A stretch of 46,744 bases of DNA from Bacteroidales bacterium. GTDB lineage: Bacteria; Bacteroidota; Bacteroidia; Bacteroidales; Prolixibacteraceae. Both the position numbers and the translations under genes were made by a program. Location of the stretch: the NCBI GenBank assembly GCA_012729335.1, contig JAAYDJ010000002.1, positions 1-46,744 on the forward strand, written 5' to 3'. The notes below the pieces were generated by a model. The model searched no databases. It saw only the letters and a program-made list of their open reading frames with translations, and was not told the origin of the DNA. Positions 32,384 through 40,388 of this stretch are shown one piece after another. Numbering within the stretch: the stretch's first letter is position 1; each line of letters starts with the position of its first letter.

Positions 32384-32998
32384 TCACACACAATAAAAAT
32401 CCAGCAGTTTTTCGGTGCCCAGATAGCCTTTCAAATGGTCACCCGGATGGACGGGGCCCACACCAGCGGGGGTACCTGTATAGATCAGGTCACCCGCGTG
32501 AAGGGTGACATACTTTGATATATGTACAATAATCTCCTCAAACGTGAATATCATTAATCCCGAATCACCTTGCTGGACTGTATTCCCGTTGATATCGAGG
32601 TGGAAAGAGATAGCCCCGGGGTCACCGATGGCCCTAAGGGGTATGAAAGGCGTACCGAGCACCGCCGACTGGTCAAAGGCCTTGGCCTTTTCCCATGGAA
32701 GTCCCTTCGAGGCCAGATGGGTCTGCACATCCCTTGCCGTGAAATCAATGCCCAGACCAATCTCTCCGAAATACTTTCCGGCCTGCTCTCTGGAAATGTG
32801 TTTACCCGTCTGAGCTATTCTGAGTACCAGTTCTATTTCATGGTGCAGATTATTGCTCCAGGCGGGAATCTCAAATGGCCGGTTCCCTTCCAGAAGAGAG
32901 GAATCGGGTTTCATGAAGAAGACCGGTTCCTCCGGCATCTCATTCTTCAGTTCCTCAATGTGCGCCACATAATTCCGACCAATACACACGATTTTCAT
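32384..32998 (-). CDS. Fumarylacetoacetate hydrolase (FAH) family protein
   Basis: The 204-residue product (start MKIVCIGRNY at 32998; the longer ORF start adds a non-homologous leader) has the FAH fold: FFMKPDSSL, metal ligands in HHEIELVLRI, GIDFTARDVQ, KAFDQSAVLGT and TGTPAGVGP. Such enzymes act as 2-keto-acid hydratases, decarboxylases or acylpyruvases in the cytoplasm. Position downstream of the exonuclease and next to a CoA-binding protein is, from memory, a recurrent Bacteroidota arrangement, so the role is probably housekeeping. Confidence 0.92.
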   Translation of the reverse strand: MKIVCIGRNYVAHIEELKNEMPEEPVFFMKPDSSLLEGNRPFEIPAWSNNLHHEIELVLRIAQTGKHISREQAGKYFGEIGLGIDFTARDVQTHLASKGLPWEKAKAFDQSAVLGTPFIPLRAIGDPGAISFHLDINGNTVQQGDSGLMIFTFEEIIVHISKYVTLHAGDLIYTGTPAGVGPVHPGDHLKGYLGTEKLLDFYCV

Positions 32999-33044
32999 AT
33001 TCAAATTCTGAATTTTACATAACCAATAACCTTCAAACATTCAC

Positions 33045-33131
33045 GATTCCAGACTCCAGATTCCAGATTCCAGATTCCTCATTCCAGACTCCAGATTCCA
33101 GATTCCAGATTCCAGATTCCAGACTCAAGAT
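33045..33131. repeat. 7-mer tandem array (CCAGATT)n at the exonuclease 3-prime end
   Basis: CCAGATT / CCAGACT / CTCATTC units run from 33045 to 33131. The last copy (ACTCAAGAT) encodes the final residues and TGA stop of the exonuclease gene. It is the same family as the 11.1 kb array. Confidence 0.85.
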
Positions 33132-33940
33132 TTCACATTGGCGTTCATCCTGAGTTTAATCTGAGTCAGTACCTTTTTGGTATAGAGAGGGAAATCGCCA
33201 TTGAGCATCCAGCCGTAGTATCCGGGTTGTTCGCGCAGGACCTTTTCGACGGGCAAGCCTTTGTTCTTCCCGAAATTAAAGATTTCGACCCCGTGGTCAT
33301 CGTAGACAATGCGCCCCATATAGTCGACGGAGCGGTCGTAGGCCGAGAATTCGCTCAATTTCTCTACGTTGTTGATGATGGGAGTGCTTTTACGGCCGTT
33401 CTGGTCTTCGTATTCGGCATCGGCATAGGCATCGAGCTGCGCCTGGAGCACCTCATAGGTCGCACGGGCGTCGGCCATCGCCGAATGGGCATCGGTGAGT
33501 TCCCTGTTCAGGTAAAACTTATAGGCTGCGCTGAGTGTTCTCTTTTCCATTTTATGGTAGATGGCCTGCACATCGACAAATTTCCTCTTTTTAAAGTCTA
33601 CGTCGACGTCGCAGCGGAGGAATTCCTCGGCCAGGAGGGGAATGTCAAAACGGTTGGAGTTGAATCCGGCCAGGTCGCACCCTTCCAGGAAGCGGACCAG
33701 GTTGCGGGCTACTTCACGGAATACGGGAGCTTCCCTGACATCCTCATCGGTGATACCGTGTATGCGGGTAGCAGACGGCGGAATCGGTATTTCAGGATTG
33801 ATGCGCAGAAGCCGCTCTTCCTCATTTCCATCGGGGTGAATCTTCAGCAGGGCAATTTCCACGATCCGGTCGCTGGCAATGTTAATCCCGGTGGTTTCCA
33901 GATCGATAAAAACCAGGGGGTTCTTCAGATTTAGTTTCAT
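33125..33940 (-). CDS. DEDDh-type 3'-5' exonuclease (DnaQ-like)
   Basis: The 271-residue protein has an exonuclease domain with FIDLETTG (D12, E14), the mid Asp in LAGFNSNRFDIPLL and the final HSAMADARAT block (His and Asp), so all DEDDh residues are present. The C-terminal ~80 residues (IFNFGKNKGLPVEKV, GYYGWMLNGDFPLYTK) form the extra domain seen in ExoX-like and related exonucleases. It lies just downstream of dnaN, separated by a terminator, suggesting a replication or repair role. Its last codons lie in a tandem repeat. Confidence 0.93.
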   Translation of the reverse strand: MKLNLKNPLVFIDLETTGINIASDRIVEIALLKIHPDGNEEERLLRINPEIPIPPSATRIHGITDEDVREAPVFREVARNLVRFLEGCDLAGFNSNRFDIPLLAEEFLRCDVDVDFKKRKFVDVQAIYHKMEKRTLSAAYKFYLNRELTDAHSAMADARATYEVLQAQLDAYADAEYEDQNGRKSTPIINNVEKLSEFSAYDRSVDYMGRIVYDDHGVEIFNFGKNKGLPVEKVLREQPGYYGWMLNGDFPLYTKKVLTQIKLRMNANVKS

Positions 33941-33993
33941 ATCCTGTTAAGTACGAAGATTATGGATTTTGGTTACCTGCGGAAGCTGCTTTT

Positions 33994-34040
33994 AAAAAAA
34001 GGGATCCTGCCCCGCCCCAAGAGAGCATTGCCAGGATCCC
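33994..34040 (-). terminator. Rho-independent terminator after dnaN
   Basis: GGGATCCTG (34001-34009) / CAGGATCCC (34032-34040) flanked by seven A (33994-34000), which is a T-tract on the minus strand. It lies 25 nt beyond the dnaN stop. Confidence 0.85.
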
Positions 34041-34064
34041 CCATATCATCAGGATAATAACGTT

Positions 34065-35195
34065 CTACACGTTGATCATCATAGGCATTAAAAGCATCAG
34101 TACGTCCTCGTTTTCGTCTTCCTTTTCCTCGGGAAGAAGAAGCCCTGCGCGGCTGGGGTCGCTCATTTCGAGCCTGATGTCGGCAGAAGGCAGGTTGGAA
34201 AGGATCTCCTGGAGGAAAGTGGATTTAAAACCGATCTCCATGTCATCGCCCTCATATTCGCAGCTGAGCCGTTCAACGGCCGATATCGAAAAGTCGATAT
34301 CCTGGGCCGACACGACCAGCTGGTTTCCGCCGATGGTGAGCTTCACCAGATTGCTGGCCTGGTTGGCAAAAACGGAAACCCTCTTGACTGTATTATAGAA
34401 AGCCAGACGGTCAATCACCATGGAATTGGGATTGTTGACCGGGATCACCGAATTATAGGAGGGATAGTTCCCTTCGACGAGCCGGCATATCAGCTCGTAA
34501 TTGCTCATTTTGAAGAAGGCGTTCTTTTCGTTGAACTGCAGTTTCACCTCGTTATCCTCCCGGGACAGCAAGCTGCGAAGCAGGGCAGCCGGTTTCTTGG
34601 GAAGGATGAATGAAGCGTTCATTTCCGATTTGGCGTCGGTACGACGGTAGCGCACCAGCTTATGGGCATCGGAAGCCACGAAGCTCATGTAGTCGGGTGT
34701 CAGTTCGATGTAGATCCCGTTCATCACCGGTCTGAGTTCGTCGTCGGCGGTGGCGAAAAGGGTCTTCTCAATCCCTTTAAGAAGCACCTGGCGGCTGACG
34801 GCCATGGTGGTCACCGCATCCTCATCGGCCACCGGGACCTCGGGATAATCCTCGCCATCGTAACCCACGATGCTGTATTTCCCGTTTTCGGAAAAGATCT
34901 GAATTCCGAAGGAAGAACCATCGATCTGGAAGGTAAGGGGTTGCTCCGGGAACTCCCTGAGGGTGTCGATCAGCAACTTGGCCGGGATAGCAATGACCCC
35001 CTGCCCTTCCACATTGTCAAGTTCGAGGGTGGTAATCAGGGTCGACTCCGAGTCAGAAGCCGTAATGGTTAATCCCGTTTCAGTGATCCTGAACAGGAAA
35101 TTATCGAGAATGGGCATGGTGCTTTTACTACTGATCACCTTGCTGATAGCGGTCAGATGGCTCAGTAGCCCTGTGCTGGATACAACAAACTTCAT
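34065..35195 (-). CDS. dnaN: DNA polymerase III beta subunit (sliding clamp)
   Basis: The 376-residue product (start MKFVVSSTGLLSHL at 35195) has three clamp domains of about 120 residues each. Visible landmarks are ISKVISSKSTMPILDNFLF at the N-terminus, FIELTPDYMSFVASDAHKL-type central block and the C-terminal LLMPMMINV motif of Bacteroidota clamps. The ring tethers the replicase to DNA. A near-consensus promoter (TTTG-like box at 35253-35260, TTG at 35278-35280) lies upstream and a terminator downstream, so it is monocistronic. Confidence 0.97.
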   Translation of the reverse strand: MKFVVSSTGLLSHLTAISKVISSKSTMPILDNFLFRITETGLTITASDSESTLITTLELDNVEGQGVIAIPAKLLIDTLREFPEQPLTFQIDGSSFGIQIFSENGKYSIVGYDGEDYPEVPVADEDAVTTMAVSRQVLLKGIEKTLFATADDELRPVMNGIYIELTPDYMSFVASDAHKLVRYRRTDAKSEMNASFILPKKPAALLRSLLSREDNEVKLQFNEKNAFFKMSNYELICRLVEGNYPSYNSVIPVNNPNSMVIDRLAFYNTVKRVSVFANQASNLVKLTIGGNQLVVSAQDIDFSISAVERLSCEYEGDDMEIGFKSTFLQEILSNLPSADIRLEMSDPSRAGLLLPEEKEDENEDVLMLLMPMMINV

Positions 35196-35296
35196 GGATG
35201 CAATTTTTATGTGATTATTGTTTGATTCAATTCCTTCCGGATCACGAATATACAAACTTTAGCGGTATGACCGCATGCAAGGAGCTTCGATTTTTT

Positions 35297-37714
35297 TCAT
35301 GACGCGGCTGAGGTGTATTTTCTCCGGCGAAAAAACTGAAAAAGGATTCCTGTGAGGAAAACCATCAGTATGGGCCCCAGGGTATTTGCCCAGGCCCAGG
35401 TCTTCCCCGCTTCCCTGAGTTTCACCTTATCGAGCAGCCTTAATTTCACGGTCGTGTTGCGCAGGGCCATGATTTCCCCCCCATCGGCCAGATAGAGAAG
35501 CGCATTGACAAAAAACTCCCGGTTACCGAAGGTTTGCCGCGATACCCGGTCATATCCCAGCGGAAGGATCTGAGGAGATGCGCCCGCCTGATAGCGGACT
35601 TTATTGGCCAGGAGGCTGCCATCAGAAAAGACCATGATCCGCGTAGGGGGGCTCTCTTCCAGGGTTTCTCCGGAAGGGATACCCAGGTGGTCGAGCAGCC
35701 GGTTCCGGAAGACGGAGGTGAAGCGTCCTTCCACGAGTACACCCGCCGGAATGTCGGGACGGTTGAAGAGTTCCCTTGCGGGTGGCCGGTTGATGGATTC
35801 CAGGCTCACTTCCGCCGGGGTTCTGACCGTCCGACCATATGGGGAAGTACTCAGGATCACCGTAGATTTTCTCTCTCCGGAATCCCCGACAGTATCTATG
35901 GAAGAGACAAACTCTCCATATATGAGGTTGAGATTCCGGCTTACCGGATGGTTTCCGTTGGGAGTCAGCAACGGGGAGTAGTACCAGTTCTGGGGTGTAA
36001 ACCGGGGGCGGGCCGCATCGGGAGATGTGTTGACGAGGATCTGGGCACATACCACATCCTGGATCAGGTCGCTGTTTACACGTACTCCGTAATGGAAAAG
36101 CTGGTCATTTAGCCGGAGGTCGCGGGGAAAAGCCAAGGTCATAAAGCCTTCCGAGAGGCTGTCAAGACTGACCTCAACGGGGTCAATGGCCCACATTACA
36201 GGCGTTCCTTGCATAAGAAGCTGGTCGGTGACAAATTTATCCTTTTCGCTGAAAGGGGTTTCCGGAGCGGCGATGACCAGCACGTCAGGATCAGCGGCGG
36301 AGACCTCGCCGGTGGTCAGGTATTTTATCTGGAAGGACGCGGCCAGGGTGCGCGCCAGGTCTTCCGTCTCGTAACGATCGAGTTCACCGTGCCCCTGCAT
36401 AAACACCAAAAGGGGCTTTTCCCTGGCCGTCAGCCGCCTGAAAGCCGACACCAGCTCATACTCGATGGTTTCCACCGAATGGTTGAGGTTAACCTCATGA
36501 TTGAGACCCGGGTTATATCTCAGGAAGTTCACGCCCGTTTCGCGGTCGCCCATCCTGACCAGCGCTCCAGGAAACAAAAGGGTCGTTTCTGTGCCCTTGT
36601 CGGTGGTCCGGCGCAAGTCGGTAGCCCTGATCCCCTTGTCGGAGAGTTCCCCGAAATAGGCTTCCCGGTCAGAAGGCGCGACCGCTTCATAAGGATCGGT
36701 AATGACCAGCCGCAAAGGCTTTCCCGCATACCGTCCGAGGTCTTCCACCTTTCCGGCGATGGACTGACGCAATTTCCGGAAACCCGGAGACAGCTCTCCG
36801 GCAAGGAAAAGTTCCACGGTCACCGGTTCCGTAAAGGTCTCCACCTGCCGCTTTGAGACCGGGGAGAGGGTATAGCGTTTATCAGCAGTCAGGTCAAGCC
36901 GGAAAGGAAGGATGTCGGCCAGGAATACAAGAAGGAGCACTCCGGTTGCCATAAGGGCAGCCCGTTTTCCCGTACGTCGGAAGGAAAGGCGGGAGCGCCT
37001 GAGCAGCAAGGAGGTCAGCAACAGGAATAAAAGGGTCATTCCGGCATACCATAACAGGTCGCTGGCGTCAAGGACACCGCGGCTGACCGAAAGGTAGTGC
37101 TCGCGGATGGTCAGGGAGGAAAGGATTTTCTCCAGGGCATAAGGCACGCCTGATCCGGAGACCAATCCGAAGCCCAGGTAAAAGAGAAACGAGAGGGACA
37201 CGGCCAGGAGGAAGGCCACAATCTGGCTGTCGGTGAGCACCGATGCGAAGAGGCCCAGGGCAATATAAATGGATGCCAGCAGGAAGAGGCCGATATAGGC
37301 ACCCCAGGTGGAACCGGCGTCGATGTTACCCACAGGATTACCCAGGTGGTAAACCGACCAGAACCAGAGGAGGGTGGGCAGCAGGGTGAGGGCCACCAGA
37401 CACAGGGCAGCCAGGTATTTGGCGGCGACAAGTCTGAAATCGCCCAGCGGACGGGTCAGCAGCAGCTCCAGGGTGCCCGACTTTTTTTCCTCGGCAAAAA
37501 GACGCATGGTGATGGCCGGAATCAGAAAAAGATAGAGCCATGGCGCCAGCTGAAAGAAAGGCTCCAGGGTGGCATACCCTGCCTCTGTAAGGTTGTAATC
37601 GCCGGGAAAAACCCACAGAAACAACCCGCTGACGGCCAGAAAGATCAAAATGGCCAGGATTCCCGTGATCGACCCCAGGAACTGTATGATCTCCTTACGA
37701 AAAAGTGGTCCCAT
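35297..37714 (-). CDS. gldFG: GldF-GldG fusion: gliding-motility-associated ABC transporter permease and substrate-binding-like part
   Basis: The 805-residue protein joins two proteins that are usually separate. Residues 1-~240 are GldF (ABC-2 permease, about six TM helices, with FAEEKKSGTLELLLTRP as coupling helix). From ~250 on it is GldG: TM helix ALMATGVLLLVFLADI, RYTLSPVSK, a large periplasmic part including VFMQGHGEL, and a final TM near 780. No internal stop or frameshift is visible. The ABC ATPase GldA is not in the window. GldA-F-G is tied to gliding in flavobacteria, but homologues occur in non-gliders. Confidence 0.92.
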   Translation of the reverse strand: MGPLFRKEIIQFLGSITGILAILIFLAVSGLFLWVFPGDYNLTEAGYATLEPFFQLAPWLYLFLIPAITMRLFAEEKKSGTLELLLTRPLGDFRLVAAKYLAALCLVALTLLPTLLWFWSVYHLGNPVGNIDAGSTWGAYIGLFLLASIYIALGLFASVLTDSQIVAFLLAVSLSFLFYLGFGLVSGSGVPYALEKILSSLTIREHYLSVSRGVLDASDLLWYAGMTLLFLLLTSLLLRRSRLSFRRTGKRAALMATGVLLLVFLADILPFRLDLTADKRYTLSPVSKRQVETFTEPVTVELFLAGELSPGFRKLRQSIAGKVEDLGRYAGKPLRLVITDPYEAVAPSDREAYFGELSDKGIRATDLRRTTDKGTETTLLFPGALVRMGDRETGVNFLRYNPGLNHEVNLNHSVETIEYELVSAFRRLTAREKPLLVFMQGHGELDRYETEDLARTLAASFQIKYLTTGEVSAADPDVLVIAAPETPFSEKDKFVTDQLLMQGTPVMWAIDPVEVSLDSLSEGFMTLAFPRDLRLNDQLFHYGVRVNSDLIQDVVCAQILVNTSPDAARPRFTPQNWYYSPLLTPNGNHPVSRNLNLIYGEFVSSIDTVGDSGERKSTVILSTSPYGRTVRTPAEVSLESINRPPARELFNRPDIPAGVLVEGRFTSVFRNRLLDHLGIPSGETLEESPPTRIMVFSDGSLLANKVRYQAGASPQILPLGYDRVSRQTFGNREFFVNALLYLADGGEIMALRNTTVKLRLLDKVKLREAGKTWAWANTLGPILMVFLTGILFQFFRRRKYTSAAS

Positions 37715-37735
37715 AAGCAGTTAGCGTGATGAATG

Positions 37736-37743
37736 CAAAAATA
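37736..37743 (-). promoter_or_regulatory. Candidate -7 box for gldFG
   Basis: Minus-strand TATTTTTG, an exact TAnnTTTG match 21 nt before the gldFG start. No clear -33 element. Confidence 0.4.
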
Positions 37744-37851
37744 ACCATTCTGAGGCACACCCGTCGGGTCACCTGACAGAAATCAGCCGGGCATTTACTA
37801 TTGGGTTAAGGGCGCCTGAGCATCAGCGATGCAGAATACGGAACTTCGGGA

Positions 37852-38997
37852 TCAGCCACGCAGAATGCGGATCATATCGGCGGCCACGCGGGCGGAGGCC
37901 CCCTCCTCTCCCATCACCTGCCGCATCTCTTTATAACTATGGGTGATCTTTTGGCGGTATTCCACGTCATGGAGGAGGAGGTTGGTCTCATGGCTCACCA
38001 GTTCTTCCCGCATCTCATCCATGATTAGTTCTCTAAGGGCAGGCCGGCCGAGGATCAGGTTGGGAAGGGAGACATACTTCACTTTCAGGAAAAGGAATTT
38101 GAAAATACGGTAGCCCCATTTTCCGCCAGCCATCTTATAGAGGACCACCTGGGGGGTACCCAGGAGGGCGGTTTCGAGGGTGGCCGTACCGGAGGCCACC
38201 AGAGCGGCACAGGCATGGCATACCATCTCATAGGTCTGGCCGGTGATCACAGGCAGTGATGGGTCAACGGAGCAATTCCTGTAGACTTCCTGATCGATGG
38301 CAGGAGTGGCCGACACCAGGAACCTGAAACCGGGGAATTGGCTGGCCATGCGGCTCATCACGGGCAGCATCATTTTAATTTCCTGGAGGCGGCTTCCCGG
38401 GAGCAGGGCCACCAGGGGCTTCTCCGACTCCCCGGGAGCATCCAGTCCGTTGCGCCGGAGGAATTCCTCCCGGGAGACAAAATTCCGGGAAGCCACTCCT
38501 ACTGCATCAAGGAGAGGATTGCCCCGATAACGGATCTTCACCCCGTGCCGGCTGAAGAACTCCTCCTCGAAGGGGAAAATTGAAAAGAGTTCATCACACC
38601 ACCTCCGGAGTGCTTTCACACGCCAGGCTTTCCAGGCCCACACCTTGGGCAGGATATAGTAAAACACCTTAAAGCCTTGCTCATGGGCAAAACGGGCAAT
38701 TTTCAGGTTGAATCCGGGATAATCGATCAGGATGACCACATCGGGGCCGAAATCCAGCAGGGAGCGGCGGGCCAGCGAAAAGTTCTGATTGATGCGGCCC
38801 AGGTTTTTCAATACGTCGATGGCTCCCATAAAAGCCATATCGCGGTAATGTCTGAGCACCCTTGCGCCTGCAGCCTTCATCAGCTCTCCCCCGAAACAGG
38901 CCACATCCGCTTCAGGATCCTCCTGCTTCAGCGCCCTGATCAGGTTCGAACCGTGCAAATCTCCCGATGCCTCCCCGGCTATTACAAAGTATTTCAT
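37852..38997 (-). CDS. lpxB: Lipid-A-disaccharide synthase
   Basis: The start MKYFVIAGEASGDLHG at 38997 places the LpxB signature GEASGDLHG at residues 8-16; the 381-residue product is normal length. LpxB condenses UDP-diacylglucosamine with lipid X at the inner membrane. Other landmarks are YILPKVWAWK, LLPGSRLQEI and the GTATLETALLGTPQVVLYK donor-sugar region. It lies downstream of surE in the common Bacteroidota order. Just after the stop, a 21-nt copy of the gene's end (CCGCATTCTGCGTGG versus CCGTATTCTGCATCG) is found. Confidence 0.97.
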   Translation of the reverse strand: MKYFVIAGEASGDLHGSNLIRALKQEDPEADVACFGGELMKAAGARVLRHYRDMAFMGAIDVLKNLGRINQNFSLARRSLLDFGPDVVILIDYPGFNLKIARFAHEQGFKVFYYILPKVWAWKAWRVKALRRWCDELFSIFPFEEEFFSRHGVKIRYRGNPLLDAVGVASRNFVSREEFLRRNGLDAPGESEKPLVALLPGSRLQEIKMMLPVMSRMASQFPGFRFLVSATPAIDQEVYRNCSVDPSLPVITGQTYEMVCHACAALVASGTATLETALLGTPQVVLYKMAGGKWGYRIFKFLFLKVKYVSLPNLILGRPALRELIMDEMREELVSHETNLLLHDVEYRQKITHSYKEMRQVMGEEGASARVAADMIRILRG

Positions 38998-39040
38998 ACT
39001 CCGGCTGGTTCTTTGATCATTCCACAATTTTAAGCTTCGA

Positions 39041-39078
39041 CCTGATATTCTGACATTCTAAAATTCTATTATTCTGGA
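39041..39078. repeat. Short degenerate octamer repeat at a gene end
   Basis: TATTCTGA, CATTCTAA, AATTCTAT and TATTCTGG follow one another. The element spans the stop codon of the small membrane-protein gene and resembles the long 22.8 kb array. Confidence 0.6.
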
Positions 39079-39366
39079 TAAGAGTACGGCAAAAGCATAC
39101 AGGAATGTGGCTGCCACGACCCCTTTGGCGGCCTGGTCCATCTGACGGCGATAAAAAAAGAAAAAGGCCAGCAGATTGGCAAAGCCACAGAGGCTGAAGA
39201 GTTTGACCAGCATATTCATTTCGGCAAGCTGGCTGACAAAGGAAAAGAAGGGGATACGGCTGTACCGGGAAAGGTAAAATATGACAAAAATGGCCAGCGG
39301 GAGAATAATTCCCGTTGCCAAACCCATACCCAGGGTGTTTTGTTTTTTCCGGCGGGCTTCTCCCAT
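39058..39366 (-). CDS. Small integral membrane protein, unknown function
   Basis: The 102-residue protein has a basic N-terminus (MGEARRKKQN) and three predicted TM helices (about 12-30, 54-71 and 80-100). It has no recognised motif. Its ATG overlaps the surE stop (ATGA), so it is translationally coupled to surE, and lpxB follows. An envelope role is suggested by context only. The final residues lie in an octamer-like repeat. Confidence 0.75.
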   Translation of the reverse strand: MGEARRKKQNTLGMGLATGIILPLAIFVIFYLSRYSRIPFFSFVSQLAEMNMLVKLFSLCGFANLLAFFFFYRRQMDQAAKGVVAATFLYAFAVLLSRIIEF

Positions 39367-40127
39367 CAGAATTTCCAGCTTTTCATCTCATCGAGGGCGT
39401 CGTAGCAGGTCATATCCACTTTCACCGGCACCACGGAGACATATTGACTATCAAGGGCATGCAGATCGGTATCGGAGGCATTCTCCTCAAAGTTCATAAA
39501 GGATCCGGTTAGCCAGAAATAATTCCGGTTGTGGGGGTCTGTTCGTTTTTCATACTCTTCCATCCACTTACCCCGGGCCTGCCTGCAAATCCTGATACCT
39601 TTGGGCACTCCTGTGGGGATGTTGACATTCAGGCAGGTAAAGCGGGGCATTTCGTTGTCGAGGACCGCCTGAAAAATTTTGGCCGTAAAAATCTTAGCCT
39701 TACCGAAGTCGGCATCGGGGTGAAAGTCGAGCAGTGAAAAGCCCACGGAGGGAACGCCATGGAGGCATCCTTCAATGGCGGCGCCCATGGTTCCGCTATA
39801 GATAACGCTGATGGAAGAATTGGCCCCGTGGTTGATGCCGGAAACCACATAATCAGGAGTTCTTTCGAGGAGATGGTTGAAGCCCAGCTTGACGCAATCG
39901 ACGGGTGTGCCATTGCACTTGTAGACGGAAATCCCCGGTTCTTCAGAAAGTTTTAAAGCCCGGAGGGGTCTGTCAGAGGTGATGGCATTGGACATACCGG
40001 ACATGGCCACCTCGGGAGCGATAACGACCACATCGCCGAACAGGCGCATCACTTCAATCAACTCAACCAATCCTTTGGCATGAATACCATCATCATTGGT
40101 CACCAGGATATAAGGTCTTTCGCTCAT
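39366..40127 (-). CDS. surE: 5'/3'-nucleotidase SurE
   Basis: The 253-residue metal-dependent survival phosphatase has the N-terminal ILVTNDDGIHAKGL (Asp pair N12-D13-D14 region), SGINHGANSS (metal Asn) and YSGTMGAAIEG. It removes phosphate from nucleoside monophosphates and polyphosphate. It heads the unit surE - membrane protein - lpxB. A good promoter (TTG, 20-bp spacer, TATATTTG) lies 20 nt upstream, so the mRNA leader is very short. Confidence 0.97.
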   Translation of the reverse strand: MSERPYILVTNDDGIHAKGLVELIEVMRLFGDVVVIAPEVAMSGMSNAITSDRPLRALKLSEEPGISVYKCNGTPVDCVKLGFNHLLERTPDYVVSGINHGANSSISVIYSGTMGAAIEGCLHGVPSVGFSLLDFHPDADFGKAKIFTAKIFQAVLDNEMPRFTCLNVNIPTGVPKGIRICRQARGKWMEEYEKRTDPHNRNYFWLTGSFMNFEENASDTDLHALDSQYVSVVPVKVDMTCYDALDEMKSWKF

Positions 40128-40146
40128 AAAATCAATTTAATTCAGG

Positions 40147-40177
40147 CAAATATAAGGGAATGGGGCGGATATTCCAA
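40147..40177 (-). promoter_or_regulatory. Promoter of the surE-lpxB unit
   Basis: Minus strand: TTG (40177-40175), 20-bp spacer, TATATTTG (40154-40147), an exact Bacteroidota -33/-7 match. The surE ATG follows 20 nt after the box. Confidence 0.65.
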
Positions 40178-40288
40178 TGCGTCGTTTCAAAGGAATGTGG
40201 GCCGGAACGTGTCATTCAGAAAAACTGACCTGAGGGCGAAAGCAGATCCTCCACAGGGCAGAATGGCCTTGCCTGCTTCCAAATGACA

Positions 40289-40315
40289 GGAGCCGCCCCC
40301 ATGGGGAGCGGCTCC
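40289..40315. terminator. Strong hairpin after the giant secreted-protein genes
   Basis: GGAGCCGC (40289-40296) / GCGGCTCC (40308-40315), with CCCC/GGGG also able to pair inside. No T-tract follows on either strand, so termination is probable rather than proven. It lies 73 nt beyond the last stop of the minus-strand unit. Confidence 0.5.
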
Positions 40316-40388
40316 TTATCGTTATCGTTTTCCGGCAGATGCGAACTGATCCGTGATGAATCAGTGACTTCCTGCAGGCGGTAGTCTA

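Noticed and set aside
32384-32392. TGA between the FAH gene and the CoA-binding fragment as a selenocysteine codon
   Set aside because: The FAH protein ends at its normal length and there is no Cys-homologous position; deletion is simpler.
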